DNA from: CBETVX01 sp965539935
GTDB lineage: Bacteria; Bacillota; Clostridia; Peptostreptococcales; Caminicellaceae
Reading direction: 5' to 3'
NCBI GenBank assembly: GCA_965539935.1
Contig: CBETVX010000054.1
Location: forward strand, 1-18,727
Length of the DNA stretch: 18,727 bases
A program made the position numbers and the translations under genes. This document shows, in pieces, positions 1 to 8,024 of this stretch. A model generated the notes under the pieces. The model saw only the letters and a list, made by a program, of their open reading frames with translations. It did not search any database and was not told where the DNA came from. The number at the start of each line of letters is the position of its first letter. The stretch's first letter is position 1.

Positions 1-1507
1 GTGCTGAACCAGTTTTACCACCGCATTCAACACCTTCTACTTTAGCTCTGTTTCCTGTACCACTCTCAACAACAACTTTCATCATTTCCTTTATTTTATT
101 AGCTATCTTACTATCTATTACTCTTTTAATTTCTTTATTGTCAATCCGATTTATAACCCTATTATTATCATCGGTTATTTCCTTTACTAATGACACTCCA
201 ACATCTAATCCATTGTTCACTATTATATTAGTCAATCTAGCAGCTTGAAGGGGAGTTATTTCTAAGTTTCCTTGCCCTATAGATAAATTGCCTATACCAG
301 GTCCAGCCACATCTTCAAGAGTTGGTAGATGTCCTTCAACCTCTTCTTGGAGATTTATATTTGTTTTTTCTCCAAGTCCAAATTTCTTGGCCATGTCCAA
401 AATACTTTCTCCACCTACCATTTTTCCAATTTGTATAAAAGCAGAGTTACATGAGTTGGAAAATGCCTCTAAGAAATTAAGCTCCCCATGACCTCCTTTT
501 TCATAACTGTGACATTTTATTTTTATGTTTCCTAATTCTTCATATCCTTTACAATAAAATTTATCCTCTTCATTTACTAGATTGTTTTCCAGCGCTGTGG
601 CAGCTACAATTATTTTAAATATTGATCCAGGTGGAAAGGCCATTTGAATAGCCTTATTATAAAATTCATGATTATTACTATTAAGATACTCACTAATGTT
701 ATCTTGAAGATAATTAGGCCTACTAACCATGCTCAATATTTCTCCATTTTTAGAATCTAATACTACTATACTGCCTTCATAATTTCTTTGATCAAGTACT
801 GTTTCACAGATACTTTGAATATCATAATCCAGTGTCGTCACTATATTTTTTCTAGACTCTGGATTTTTTTCATCTATTATATATCCAAAACCTGGTATAA
901 CTCTATTTTGAGCATCTACTATGGCACCTATCTTTTTTGTTCTATCTTCCTTTAGTATATTATCAAAGGATTTTTCTAATCCTGCTTCACCGATATTTTT
1001 AGATTTATTTATATAACCTATTACATGGGAAGCTAATCCATTTTCATCATATCTCTTTTTTATATCAATAGTTGTTATTCCATAACTTAGAAGTAAATTT
1101 TTAATTTTTTCTAAATCATAATTTTTTACAAGGAATTTCTTTGTTCCATTTTCATATTCTTTGCTAAATTCTTCGTTACTTAACCCTGTAATACTAGTTA
1201 TTAGATCTAGATTATCCTTGTCCATTTTAAAATTAGAAGTGATTATCAAATATGTATCTTCATTTTTATTAGTAAGTGGTATATTATTCCTATCAAATAT
1301 AGTGCCTCTTTCTTCTATTGTTTCAATATTTGAAAACCATTGGCTCATGGCCTCTTCTTTTAAATTATCTCCGTTAATTATTTGTATGTAAAATAATCTA
1401 CCTACTAATCCTATTGATACACAAAATATTATAGCGAATAATACTATCAATCTTTTTTCATTAGTATCTATTTTATCATTTTCATTGCTTTTATCTGCCC
1501 TAAACAC
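1..1507 (-). CDS. Class B penicillin-binding protein (PbpI/PBP2-like transpeptidase), C-terminus beyond window
   Basis: This is a D,D-transpeptidase that cross-links peptidoglycan outside the membrane. The 502 codons present read from a GTG with SD AGAAGG 7 nt upstream; the next in-frame Met is residue 54. One membrane anchor spans about residues 19-43. The dimerisation-domain signature ERGTIFDRN is at 67-74. All three transpeptidase motifs are present: SIFK 295-298 (nucleophile Ser295), SCN 352-354 and KTG 498-500. The window edge cuts just after KTG, so any C-terminal domain is unseen. It lies directly after udk. In B. subtilis the class B PBP gene pbpI (yrrR) also follows udk (with greA between), so a PbpI-type, possibly sporulation-linked role is an inference from synteny. 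Its SD lies inside the 3' arm of a long hairpin, which suggests translational or attenuation control. Class B PBP is secure; the paralogue is not. Confidence 0.93.
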   Translation of the reverse strand, partial: MFRADKSNENDKIDTNEKRLIVLFAIIFCVSIGLVGRLFYIQIINGDNLKEEAMSQWFSNIETIEERGTIFDRNNIPLTNKNEDTYLIITSNFKMDKDNLDLITSITGLSNEEFSKEYENGTKKFLVKNYDLEKIKNLLLSYGITTIDIKKRYDENGLASHVIGYINKSKNIGEAGLEKSFDNILKEDRTKKIGAIVDAQNRVIPGFGYIIDEKNPESRKNIVTTLDYDIQSICETVLDQRNYEGSIVVLDSKNGEILSMVSRPNYLQDNISEYLNSNNHEFYNKAIQMAFPPGSIFKIIVAATALENNLVNEEDKFYCKGYEELGNIKIKCHSYEKGGHGELNFLEAFSNSCNSAFIQIGKMVGGESILDMAKKFGLGEKTNINLQEEVEGHLPTLEDVAGPGIGNLSIGQGNLEITPLQAARLTNIIVNNGLDVGVSLVKEITDDNNRVINRIDNKEIKRVIDSKIANKIKEMMKVVVESGTGNRAKVEGVECGGKTGSA

Positions 1508-1572
1508 AAAAACACCTTCTTTTTAAGTTTTGTAATAATCATCTATGATTATTTCCACTTAAAAGAAGGTGT
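1508..1572 (-). terminator. Long hairpin after udk with U-tract, containing the PBP SD
   Basis: Beginning 5 nt after the udk stop, a 16-nt arm (1557-1572) pairs with 1512-1528, with one bulged base. The loop carries a nested hairpin formed by AATAATCAT and ATGATTATT. A run of five U follows at 1508-1512, as in an intrinsic terminator. The 3' arm contains AGAAGG, the SD of the downstream PBP, whose GTG starts straight after the U-run. It can therefore act as the udk terminator and as an RNA lock on PBP translation. I see no promoter between the two genes. Confidence 0.85.
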
Positions 1573-1577
1573 ATACC

Positions 1578-2234
1578 TTATACTATATAAGTACTCTCTT
1601 TATGACCTTCATTAATAATTGACTTTATCTTTGCTACTACTATATCTATAGCAACCTTATTGAATCCACCTTCAGGAATAATTAAATCCGCAAATTTTTT
1701 ATAGGGTTCAATGAACTGTTGATGGGCTGGTTTTACAGTGTAAAGATATTGTTTGATTACAGATTCTAAAGTTCTACCCCTCTCCTTTATGTCCCTGGTG
1801 ATTCTCCTAATAATTCTTACATCAGCATCTGTATCTACAAATATTTTAATATCCATAAGTTCCCTTAATTTTTCATCTTCTAATAGCATAATCCCTTCAA
1901 GAATTATAATATCCCTAGGTTCAACAGTCACAGTTTCATCTTTTCTTATGTGGTTAGTAAAATCATAAATTGGCTTTTCTATAGCCTCACCATTTAATAA
2001 TATCTTTAAATGATTTATTAATAATTCAGTATCAAAAGCTAGAGGATGATCATAATTTGTTTTTATTCTTTCCTCAAAGGACAAATGCTTTTGATCCCTA
2101 TAATAAGCATCCTGTTCAATTATGGCTATACTCTTTTCAGGTAACGACTTATAAACAGCACTTGCAACGGTACTTTTCCCCGAACCGGTACCCCCAGTAA
2201 TTCCAATTATAATAGGTCTTTTCAACCTAACCAT
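1578..2234 (-). CDS. udk: Uridine kinase
   Basis: Phosphorylates uridine and cytidine to UMP and CMP in cytosolic pyrimidine salvage. The N-terminal P-loop GGTGSGKST is at residues 14-22. The family's acceptor region follows, with YYRDQ and NYDHP within about residues 45-65. The EGIMLLED segment and the RRITRDIKERGR lid region come next. Length (218 aa) is typical, about 210. The annotated ATG overlaps the end of the upstream U32 gene by 8 nt, but SD AAGGAAGG then sits almost on the start. A TTG at 2225 (fourth codon, just after the upstream TAG) has better spacing, about 9 nt, and would give an N-terminus MKRPIIIGITGG more like other Udk proteins. Identity is secure; the start is uncertain by three codons. 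Confidence 0.96.
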   Translation of the reverse strand: MVRLKRPIIIGITGGTGSGKSTVASAVYKSLPEKSIAIIEQDAYYRDQKHLSFEERIKTNYDHPLAFDTELLINHLKILLNGEAIEKPIYDFTNHIRKDETVTVEPRDIIILEGIMLLEDEKLRELMDIKIFVDTDADVRIIRRITRDIKERGRTLESVIKQYLYTVKPAHQQFIEPYKKFADLIIPEGGFNKVAIDIVVAKIKSIINEGHKESTYIV

Positions 2235-3459
2235 CCTTCCTTTTTCTTCTTATTATAAAATATTTTTCAACAGGTTTATTCATTTTAATCTTTATTAGTT
2301 GCTGTGGATGAGGAGCTACATCAATTTCTTCTCCTTTTTCATCTAGCATTGTTCCTACAGTTTGATTAAACATTATATAATTTGGACCTATAACTTCTAT
2401 TTCATCTCCTTTAACAATTCTGTTTCTTTGCTCAACAGTGGCTATGCCATTACTTTCATCATAATCATGAACTACTCCAATAAAGTCGTACTCCCTTATA
2501 TATGAACTAGATGAATATAGCTGGTCATCCTTACTTGGCTTGTCTAAATAAAAGCCAGTAGTAAACTTTCTATGACTTACCTTTGCTAGTTCCTCAATCC
2601 ATTTAGGATCAGCCTTGAAATTCTGAGGGTCTTTATAGTACATATCTATCGCTTTTCTATACACTCTAACAGTATTAGCCACATAATAAATACTTTTCAT
2701 TCTTCCCTCTATTTTTAGACTTGAAAGACCAGCATTTATTAAATCTGAAATATAATTTATCATGCATAAATCCTTTGAGTTGAAAAAATATGTACCCTTT
2801 TCATCTTCATGAATTGGTATATATTCTCCTGGTCTTTTCTCCTCTACTAAATGATATTTCCATCTACAAGGCTGTGCACATTCCCCTCTATTGGCATCCC
2901 TATTAGCCATGTAGTTACTTAAAAGACATCTACCTGAATAGGATATACACATTGCTCCATGAACAAAAGCTTCTATTTCTAAATCCTCTGGTATATTTTC
3001 TTTAATTTCTTTTATTTCCTTAAAGGATAGTTCTCTAGCTAAAATTATCCTCTTCACTCCCTGGTTATACCAGAAATTTGCACTCATATAATTAGTATTA
3101 TTGGCTTGAGTACTTAAATGTACTTCTAAATCTGGAGCATGCTGTCTAACATACATTAAAGTTCCTGGATCAGATAATATTACGGCATCTACATTCATAT
3201 TATTAAGTTTTCTTAAGTAATCTGGCAAATATTTAAGTTCCTCGTTATGAGGTATTATATTAAGAGTAACATATACTTTTTTCCCTCTATCATGAGCAAA
3301 TTTAATACCCTTTTCCATATCCTCCATGGAAAAATTCTTAGCACTAGCTCTTAATCCAAAGACCTGTCCTCCAATGTATACAGCATCAGCACCGTATATA
3401 ATGGCATATTTTAATTTTTCTAAGTCTCCAGCAGGAGCCAAAAGCTCTACTTTATTCAC
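2227..3459 (-). CDS. trhP: U32 peptidase-family protein, probable tRNA U34 hydroxylation enzyme (TrhP/YrrO type)
   Basis: U32 proteins look like peptidases, but several act in RNA modification. E. coli YegQ (TrhP) and B. subtilis YrrN/YrrO are needed for 5-hydroxyuridine at tRNA wobble position 34, using prephenate. The opening LLAPAGDLEKLKYAIIYGAD (6-25) is the family N-terminus. The Fe-S cysteines appear as C171, C178, C194 and C198, in GAMC, GRC, GEC and QPC contexts. The C-terminal part (about 300-410) is the collagenase-like beta domain. The next gene upstream encodes a TrmR-type methyltransferase that would methylate ho5U to mo5U, and the two overlap by 8 nt, so the context supports the tRNA role. 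B. subtilis has two U32 genes here; only one is present, closest in length to YrrO (about 420 aa). Confidence 0.88.
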   Translation of the reverse strand: MNKVELLAPAGDLEKLKYAIIYGADAVYIGGQVFGLRASAKNFSMEDMEKGIKFAHDRGKKVYVTLNIIPHNEELKYLPDYLRKLNNMNVDAVILSDPGTLMYVRQHAPDLEVHLSTQANNTNYMSANFWYNQGVKRIILARELSFKEIKEIKENIPEDLEIEAFVHGAMCISYSGRCLLSNYMANRDANRGECAQPCRWKYHLVEEKRPGEYIPIHEDEKGTYFFNSKDLCMINYISDLINAGLSSLKIEGRMKSIYYVANTVRVYRKAIDMYYKDPQNFKADPKWIEELAKVSHRKFTTGFYLDKPSKDDQLYSSSSYIREYDFIGVVHDYDESNGIATVEQRNRIVKGDEIEVIGPNYIMFNQTVGTMLDEKGEEIDVAPHPQQLIKIKMNKPVEKYFIIRRKRKDG

Positions 3460-4117
3460 TAAAATTCCTCCCTGTTTTATATGTTAGTGCTACTCCATCA
3501 CCTATAGGTATTATGCTAGTAGTCAAATTTTTATGATTTGATATATATTCTAAATATTTTCTCATTCTCTTTACTATTGTTATTTTTCTTCTCTTTACAT
3601 ATTCATTTGATGCTATCATCCCTTTATATAATACATTATCTGAAACAAGAATTCCATTATCATTTAACTTATCAATGCAAGAAAGTAAAAATTTTAGATA
3701 ATGTCCCTTAGAAGCATCTAAAAAAATCATATCAAATTTTTCATCTATTTTAGGCAATATATCCCTAGCATCACCTAAGTGAATTTTAATTTTATCTTTA
3801 CTAATACCAGCTTTATTAAAATTTTTTGTAGCTTCATTATACATATCTTCTCTAATTTCTATAGTAACTATTCTGCCTTCTCCATTCATAGCTTTATTAA
3901 ATATTAAAGATGAATAACCAATGGCAGACCCTACCTCTAAAATACTTTTCACCTTGCCTATTTTTATTATTACTTCTAATAATCTTGCCACTTCAGGTTG
4001 AATAATAGGTACATTATTCTTAGCGGCATAATTTTCTAATTCTTTTATTAATCCAGTTTTCTCAGGTAGCATATCCCTTAAATATTCTTCTACCAAACTA
4101 TTTACTATATTACTCAT
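3452..4117 (-). CDS. trmR: tRNA 5-hydroxyuridine methyltransferase, SAM-dependent (TrmR/YrrM type)
   Basis: A class I methyltransferase of the O-methyltransferase_3 (catechol-OMT-like) family. The SAM-binding motif I EVGSAIGYS is at residues 61-69. The acidic ribose-binding strand VTIEI is near 84-88. The metal and substrate residues of this family are seen as IFLDASKGHY (131-140, Asp134) and SDNVLYKG (from about 159). B. subtilis YrrM methylates ho5U34 to mo5U34 in tRNA. The same order here (mltG, trmR, U32, udk) makes that assignment better than a generic caffeoyl-CoA-type OMT, though sequence alone cannot prove the substrate. The ATG has a good SD (GAAGGAG, about 9 nt). That SD lies immediately downstream of a terminator-like hairpin. 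Confidence 0.87.
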   Translation of the reverse strand: MSNIVNSLVEEYLRDMLPEKTGLIKELENYAAKNNVPIIQPEVARLLEVIIKIGKVKSILEVGSAIGYSSLIFNKAMNGEGRIVTIEIREDMYNEATKNFNKAGISKDKIKIHLGDARDILPKIDEKFDMIFLDASKGHYLKFLLSCIDKLNDNGILVSDNVLYKGMIASNEYVKRRKITIVKRMRKYLEYISNHKNLTTSIIPIGDGVALTYKTGRNFSE

Positions 4118-4133
4118 TTAAAACAACTCCTTC

Positions 4134-4172
4134 AAAAACTAATACGTGGCTTTTTACCACGTATTAGTTTTT
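4134..4172 (-). terminator. Terminator-like hairpin between mltG and trmR
   Basis: A perfect 16-bp inverted repeat (4134-4149 with 4157-4172) has a 7-nt loop. Its outer pairs are A/T runs, so there is a U-run on both strands. On the minus strand the U-run ends right before the trmR SD, leaving no room for a separate promoter. It probably trims or attenuates read-through from mltG into trmR-U32-udk. It could also act on the plus strand. Confidence 0.85.
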
Positions 4173-4188
4173 CCCAAAATTAGTAATA

Positions 4189-5217
4189 CTAATAATTATT
4201 TTTAGCCTCTAAATGCTCATTATAAGTTCTACTAAAGGCATGTGTTCCGTCACCCTTTGCCACAAAGTATAAGTATTCTGTATCGGCTGGATAAAGTGCA
4301 GCCTGTATTGAAGCTTCACCTGGTGAAGCTATAGGCATAGGAGGCAGTCCTTTATGTTTATAGGTGTTATAAGGAGAATCTATTTCTAAATCATCATAGG
4401 TTAAATTTTGTTTTCTTTCTCCTAGGACATACTGTATAGTAGCACAGGACTGAAGTAATCTATCTTTATTTAATCTATTATGAAATACACTTGATACTAA
4501 AGGACGCTCTTTATCTACCATTGCTTCCCTTTCAATAATTGATGCTAAGGTAATAACTTCCTTCACACTCATCCCTAAATCTTCTGCCTTCAAGTAGTAT
4601 TCATCTTTAAATATGCTATCAAATCTATTAAGCATTATTTCAATAACTTCTCGTTCCGTAATCTCCTTTTTTACTTCATAAGTATCCGGAAACAAAAATC
4701 CTTCTAATCGATTCTTACCTTTAGGTATATTTTCTAAAAATTTATAATCAAAATCATCATTTTCAGCAATCTCAATTAATTTCTGCTTATCCAAATTAAG
4801 TTCTTCAATACTTGATAATTTATCAACGATTTGTCTAAATTCAAAACCTTCTGGAATTGTAAATTTTACTGTTTCAACATACACTTCTCCATTAACAAGC
4901 TTTTCTATTATTTGATCCTGATTCAAAGTTTTATTAAGCTTATAATCCCCTGCTTTAAATTTTCCATCTAATTTATTTTTTCTTGCAGAATATTTGAAAA
5001 AGAATTCATTTCTTATGAGGTTTTTATCCTTAAGTATTTGGGCAATTTTACTTGTTGATGAGCCCTTAGGAATTGTAACAATAATTTCTTCATTATTATT
5101 GGGGTCTATAGCCATACCTAAACTATTACAATAATTGTACCCAATAGTCCCCAAAGCAATGACAATTAATAATAATGACAGAATTATTTTTTTTCTATTC
5201 TTCATGAAGTTTTTCAT
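4189..5217 (-). CDS. mltG: Endolytic transglycosylase MltG (YceG-like)
   Basis: A membrane-anchored lytic transglycosylase that cuts nascent glycan strands next to the synthases and helps release them from the membrane. After a basic N-terminus there is one membrane segment (about 9-27). A LysM-like region follows (about 45-110), then the YceG catalytic domain. The segment RLEGFLFPDTYEV is at 170-182. LASIIEREA (224-232) holds the probable catalytic Glu229, equivalent to E. coli Glu218. Further conserved stretches are SVFHNRL, LQSCATIQYVLG, SPYNTY and LPPMPIASPG. Length is 342 aa. An in-frame ATG 18 codons further upstream lies inside the -10 box, so I chose the ATG at 5217, which has SD GGGGGAG 5 nt upstream. 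It has its own near-consensus promoter. Confidence 0.95.
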   Translation of the reverse strand: MKNFMKNRKKIILSLLLIVIALGTIGYNYCNSLGMAIDPNNNEEIIVTIPKGSSTSKIAQILKDKNLIRNEFFFKYSARKNKLDGKFKAGDYKLNKTLNQDQIIEKLVNGEVYVETVKFTIPEGFEFRQIVDKLSSIEELNLDKQKLIEIAENDDFDYKFLENIPKGKNRLEGFLFPDTYEVKKEITEREVIEIMLNRFDSIFKDEYYLKAEDLGMSVKEVITLASIIEREAMVDKERPLVSSVFHNRLNKDRLLQSCATIQYVLGERKQNLTYDDLEIDSPYNTYKHKGLPPMPIASPGEASIQAALYPADTEYLYFVAKGDGTHAFSRTYNEHLEAKNNY

Positions 5218-5262
5218 ATATTCTCCCCCAAAACACTTCAACTTTGATAAATATCTTACTCT

Positions 5263-5291
5263 ATTATACATTTGCCTTCAAATTTTGACAA
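5263..5291 (-). promoter_or_regulatory. SigA-type promoter of mltG
   Basis: The -35 TTGTCA (5286-5291) and -10 TATAAT (5263-5268) are separated by 17 nt. The -35 begins 1 nt after the U-run of the preceding lysO terminator. An RNA start near 5256 would give a leader of about 40 nt, which excludes the upstream in-frame ATG at 5271 as a start. Confidence 0.85.
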
Positions 5292-5292
5292 G

Positions 5293-5317
5293 AAAAACCC
5301 GATTATCCATCGGGTTT
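5293..5317 (-). terminator. Intrinsic terminator after the lysO pair
   Basis: Arms AAACCCGAT and ATCGGGTTT (5295-5303 and 5309-5317) form a 9-bp stem with a 5-nt loop. On the minus strand a run of U follows (5293-5297). Confidence 0.88.
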
Positions 5318-5330
5318 AAATTATTTTTCT

Positions 5331-5927
5331 TTAAGCAAAACTTATTAAAAGAGGAACCAATACTGGAACTAATGCTGTAAGTATTAAACCAGAAAAAAAA
5401 GCAATAATAGATACACTGCTATTGGTAGATTTTGTTATTACGGGAAGTGCAGTATCCATAGATGTTGCTGCTGCAGCTGCAATTGTTTCTAAATTACCAA
5501 TATTATTTGCTATAAGTGGCATAGCTATAATTGCTATAATTTCTCTTGAGACATTAGTTAAAAAAGCTAAAGTTCCTAATTCCGCACTATACTTCGAAAG
5601 TTCTATAGCCGATAAAGAATACCAGCCTAATCCCGCTCCTACTGCTGCTGCTTCAAATATAGAGATATTAATTATAAAACTTGAAATAAGACTGCCTACC
5701 AAAGTACCTAATACTATCATAAATGGAATTAAAACAATTTTAAATCCATATCCTTTTATATCATCAAATATTTCTTTATTTCTTCCAATATCTATTCCTA
5801 CAAAAAATAATAAAAGACATAGGCCTATATCTATAAAAGCATCTATATTTTGACTAATCATTTCTGGAGCTATAAAATATCCAAAACCTATACCTAGTGC
5901 AACAGAAAGAAGAATATGCAAACTCAT
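5331..5927 (-). CDS. lysO: LysO-type lysine exporter, C-terminal subunit (DUF340)
   Basis: An integral membrane protein of the Lys_export family, which contains E. coli LysO (YbjE) for L-lysine efflux. The 198 residues correspond to the C-terminal two thirds of full-length LysO. The family signature IDIGLCLLLFFVGIDIGRNK falls at 32-51, followed by GAGLGWYSLSAIEL and SREIIAIIAMPL. There are about six hydrophobic segments. Its ATG overlaps the stop of the gene for the N-terminal part (ATGA), with SD AAGGTGG 7 nt upstream, so the two are translationally coupled. Together they give 295 residues, close to the roughly 299 of E. coli LysO. Lysine as substrate is inferred from the family. Confidence 0.87.
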   Translation of the reverse strand: MSLHILLSVALGIGFGYFIAPEMISQNIDAFIDIGLCLLLFFVGIDIGRNKEIFDDIKGYGFKIVLIPFMIVLGTLVGSLISSFIINISIFEAAAVGAGLGWYSLSAIELSKYSAELGTLAFLTNVSREIIAIIAMPLIANNIGNLETIAAAAATSMDTALPVITKSTNSSVSIIAFFSGLILTALVPVLVPLLISFA

Positions 5928-6217
5928 ATTTTATCCACCTTCTCTTTAGATTCTATATGTTTAGAAACAAGCTTAACCCCTAATATACTAAATCCTATTG
6001 ATAAAGAAGATATAATAAAAGCATTTAATCCAAGTCTATGGAAAGAAAAGACTAACTCTTTATTAATACCTATTTTTACTCCCATTATAAATAAAAGTAA
6101 TAACAGACATATATATTGTATGACATCTAATTTGCTCAAAAGTTTTTTAGATAAAATTTCTCTATATCCCAAGGTTGCTCCTAAAGATATTATTAAAACA
6201 TAAAATATGATTCTCAT
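5924..6217 (-). CDS. LysO-type lysine exporter, N-terminal subunit
   Basis: A 97-residue membrane protein with three or four hydrophobic segments that matches the N-terminal third of LysO. It has its own IGxNKE motif (FIMGVKIGINKE, 43-54), which resembles the FVGIDIGRNKE motif in the partner, so the two halves look like diverged repeats. The SD (AAGGAGGGGG) is very strong. The frame ends cleanly and the next gene starts on its stop codon with a good SD. This argues for a genuine two-gene arrangement rather than a sequencing frameshift; such splits are known in Clostridia-like genomes. Confidence 0.85.
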   Translation of the reverse strand: MRIIFYVLIISLGATLGYREILSKKLLSKLDVIQYICLLLLLFIMGVKIGINKELVFSFHRLGLNAFIISSLSIGFSILGVKLVSKHIESKEKVDKI

Positions 6218-6256
6218 TCTTCCCCCTCCTTTTGACTTACTTCTATTCCCAATATG

Positions 6257-6285
6257 ATTATACTACTAATTTAAATATGATTAAA
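6257..6285 (-). promoter_or_regulatory. Possible promoter of the lysO pair
   Basis: A consensus -10 TATAAT (6257-6262) lies about 40 nt before the start. The -35 at 17-nt spacing (TTTAAT) is poor. No other candidate is better in the gap after the RNase J terminator. Confidence 0.35.
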
Positions 6286-6315
6286 CACTATAGACATTAC
6301 CTTTTTATTATTTTT

Positions 6316-6346
6316 AAAAAAACTGGAAGATTTACAAATCTTCCAG
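6316..6346 (-). terminator. Intrinsic terminator of the RNase J gene
   Basis: CTGGAAGATTT and AAATCTTCCAG form an 11-bp stem (6323-6346), followed on the minus strand by seven U (6316-6322). It lies 10 nt after the stop codon. Confidence 0.92.
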
Positions 6347-6356
6347 CCCCTTAATC

Positions 6357-8024
6357 CTATACTTCCATGATAATTGGCAATATCATTGGACGTCTCTTTG
6401 TTTTTTGGTATAAATAATCTTTCAATGAATCTCTAATGGCAGATTTTAATACAGACCATTCTTTTACATTATTTTGTTCGCACTTTTCCAAAGCTTCTCT
6501 TACAACGGCCCTTGCGCTATCCATAAGATCTTCTGACTCTCTAACATAAACAAAACCTCTAGATATTATATCTGGTCCTGCCATAACTTTACCGTCTTCC
6601 TTTGATATTGTTACCACAACTACCATTAGTCCATCTTCAGATAAATGTCTTCTATCTCTAAGTACAATATTTCCTACGTCTCCTACTCCAAGTCCATCAA
6701 TAAGAATATTTCCACTTTCAACTCTACCAGCTATTCTTCCACGATCTTCATAAAGTTCAATGACATTTCCATTTTCTGATACAAATATATTTTCTCTAGA
6801 CATGCCAAGGGATTCAGCTAATGTAGAATGATGTCTTAAATGTCTATACTCACCATGAACAGGTATAAAGAATTTTGGTTTGACTAACGAATGCATTAAT
6901 TTTAGTTCTTCTTGACAAGCGTGACCTGAAACATGGACATCAGCTAGTGACTCATAGATTACATTGGCTCCCTTTTCAAAAAGAAGATTAATAACCCTTG
7001 AAACAGTCTTTTCATTACCTGGAATAGGTGTAGCTGATAAAATCACTATATCTCCTGGATGGATTTCCATTTTTCTATGTTCTGATGATGCCATCCTAGA
7101 TAGTGCTGACATAGGTTCCCCTTGACTTCCAGTAGTAATTACTACTATTTCGTTATCAGGGTATGAATTCAAATCATTTATATCAATTATCATACCACTT
7201 GGTACATTTAAATAACCTAAGTCCATGGCAACATTCGCCACATTAACCATACTTCTACCAGAAAAAGCTACTTTCCTATTGAAGTTATAAGCCGCATTTA
7301 TTATTTGTTGTATTCTATGTACATTTGAAGCAAATGTAGCCACAATTATCCTGTTATTTACATTTCTAAAAATGTTTTCAAATGTTTCTCCTACAGTTCT
7401 TTCTGACATAGTATAGCCTGGTCTTTCCACATTGGTGCTATCGGCTAATAGAGCTAAAACACCTTCTTTACCAATTTCTGCAAATCTATGCAAGTCAACA
7501 ATATCTCCATCAATAGGTGTATAATCAATTTTAAAATCACCTGTATGGACAATTTTACCTATAGGAGTATCTATACACATACTTACAGCATCTGGTATAC
7601 TATGGCTTGTTTTTATAAATTCAACTGTAAATTGACCGAGTTTAATAACATTTCCTGCTTTAATAACTTGACTTTTAACTGATCCAAGCATTTTATGTTC
7701 TCTAAGTTTATTTTCAACTAAACCTAAAGTTAGCTTTGTACCATAAATTGGAACATTGATTTTCTTTAATACATAAGGTAATGCTCCAATATGGTCTTCA
7801 TGACCGTGGGTCAATACTATTCCTTTAACCTTATGTTTATTCTTTAATAAATATGTTATGTCTGGTATTACTACATCAATACCTAGCATTTCATCCTCTG
7901 GAAAACTCAATCCACAATCCACAACAATAATATCATTTTGATATTCAAAGACTGTCATATTTTTTCCTATTTCATTTAATCCTCCTAAAGGAATGATTTT
8001 TACACATTGTTTCTTCTTCGACAC
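6357..8024 (-). CDS. rnjA: Ribonuclease J
   Basis: A metallo-beta-lactamase/beta-CASP ribonuclease with 5'-3' exo- and endonuclease activity, central to mRNA decay and rRNA maturation in Firmicutes. The zinc motif HGHEDH is at 73-78. Further ligands are seen as His141 (TSHSIPDA) and the HTGDFK motif at 160-165. The beta-CASP signatures include TTGSQGEP, SGHA and PVHGEYRHL. Its 555 residues equal the length of B. subtilis RNase J1. The start is GTG with SD AGGAG about 9 nt upstream; an ATG 2 nt earlier is out of frame. It is a single-gene unit between two terminators. A call of J1 rather than J2 cannot be made from one copy, so the A in the symbol is tentative. Confidence 0.96.
   Translation of the reverse strand: MSKKKQCVKIIPLGGLNEIGKNMTVFEYQNDIIVVDCGLSFPEDEMLGIDVVIPDITYLLKNKHKVKGIVLTHGHEDHIGALPYVLKKINVPIYGTKLTLGLVENKLREHKMLGSVKSQVIKAGNVIKLGQFTVEFIKTSHSIPDAVSMCIDTPIGKIVHTGDFKIDYTPIDGDIVDLHRFAEIGKEGVLALLADSTNVERPGYTMSERTVGETFENIFRNVNNRIIVATFASNVHRIQQIINAAYNFNRKVAFSGRSMVNVANVAMDLGYLNVPSGMIIDINDLNSYPDNEIVVITTGSQGEPMSALSRMASSEHRKMEIHPGDIVILSATPIPGNEKTVSRVINLLFEKGANVIYESLADVHVSGHACQEELKLMHSLVKPKFFIPVHGEYRHLRHHSTLAESLGMSRENIFVSENGNVIELYEDRGRIAGRVESGNILIDGLGVGDVGNIVLRDRRHLSEDGLMVVVVTISKEDGKVMAGPDIISRGFVYVRESEDLMDSARAVVREALEKCEQNNVKEWSVLKSAIRDSLKDYLYQKTKRRPMILPIIMEV

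Noticed and set aside
5218..5271. Longer mltG start at the ATG at 5271
   Set aside because: That ATG overlaps the -10 box of the mltG promoter and would not be in the mRNA; the ATG at 5217 has a strong SD and begins the membrane anchor.
5422..5853. 143-codon open frame on the plus strand, and similar plus-strand frames such as 14039-14557
   Set aside because: They lie antisense to clear genes (lysO, alaS), have no convincing SD, and encode low-complexity Ser/Ile/Leu-rich products expected from the complement of AT-rich coding sequence.
5924..5927. lysO as a frameshifted pseudogene
   Set aside because: The second gene has its own SD and ATG overlapping the stop in the ATGA style, and split LysO genes are known, so it looks like two functional genes.
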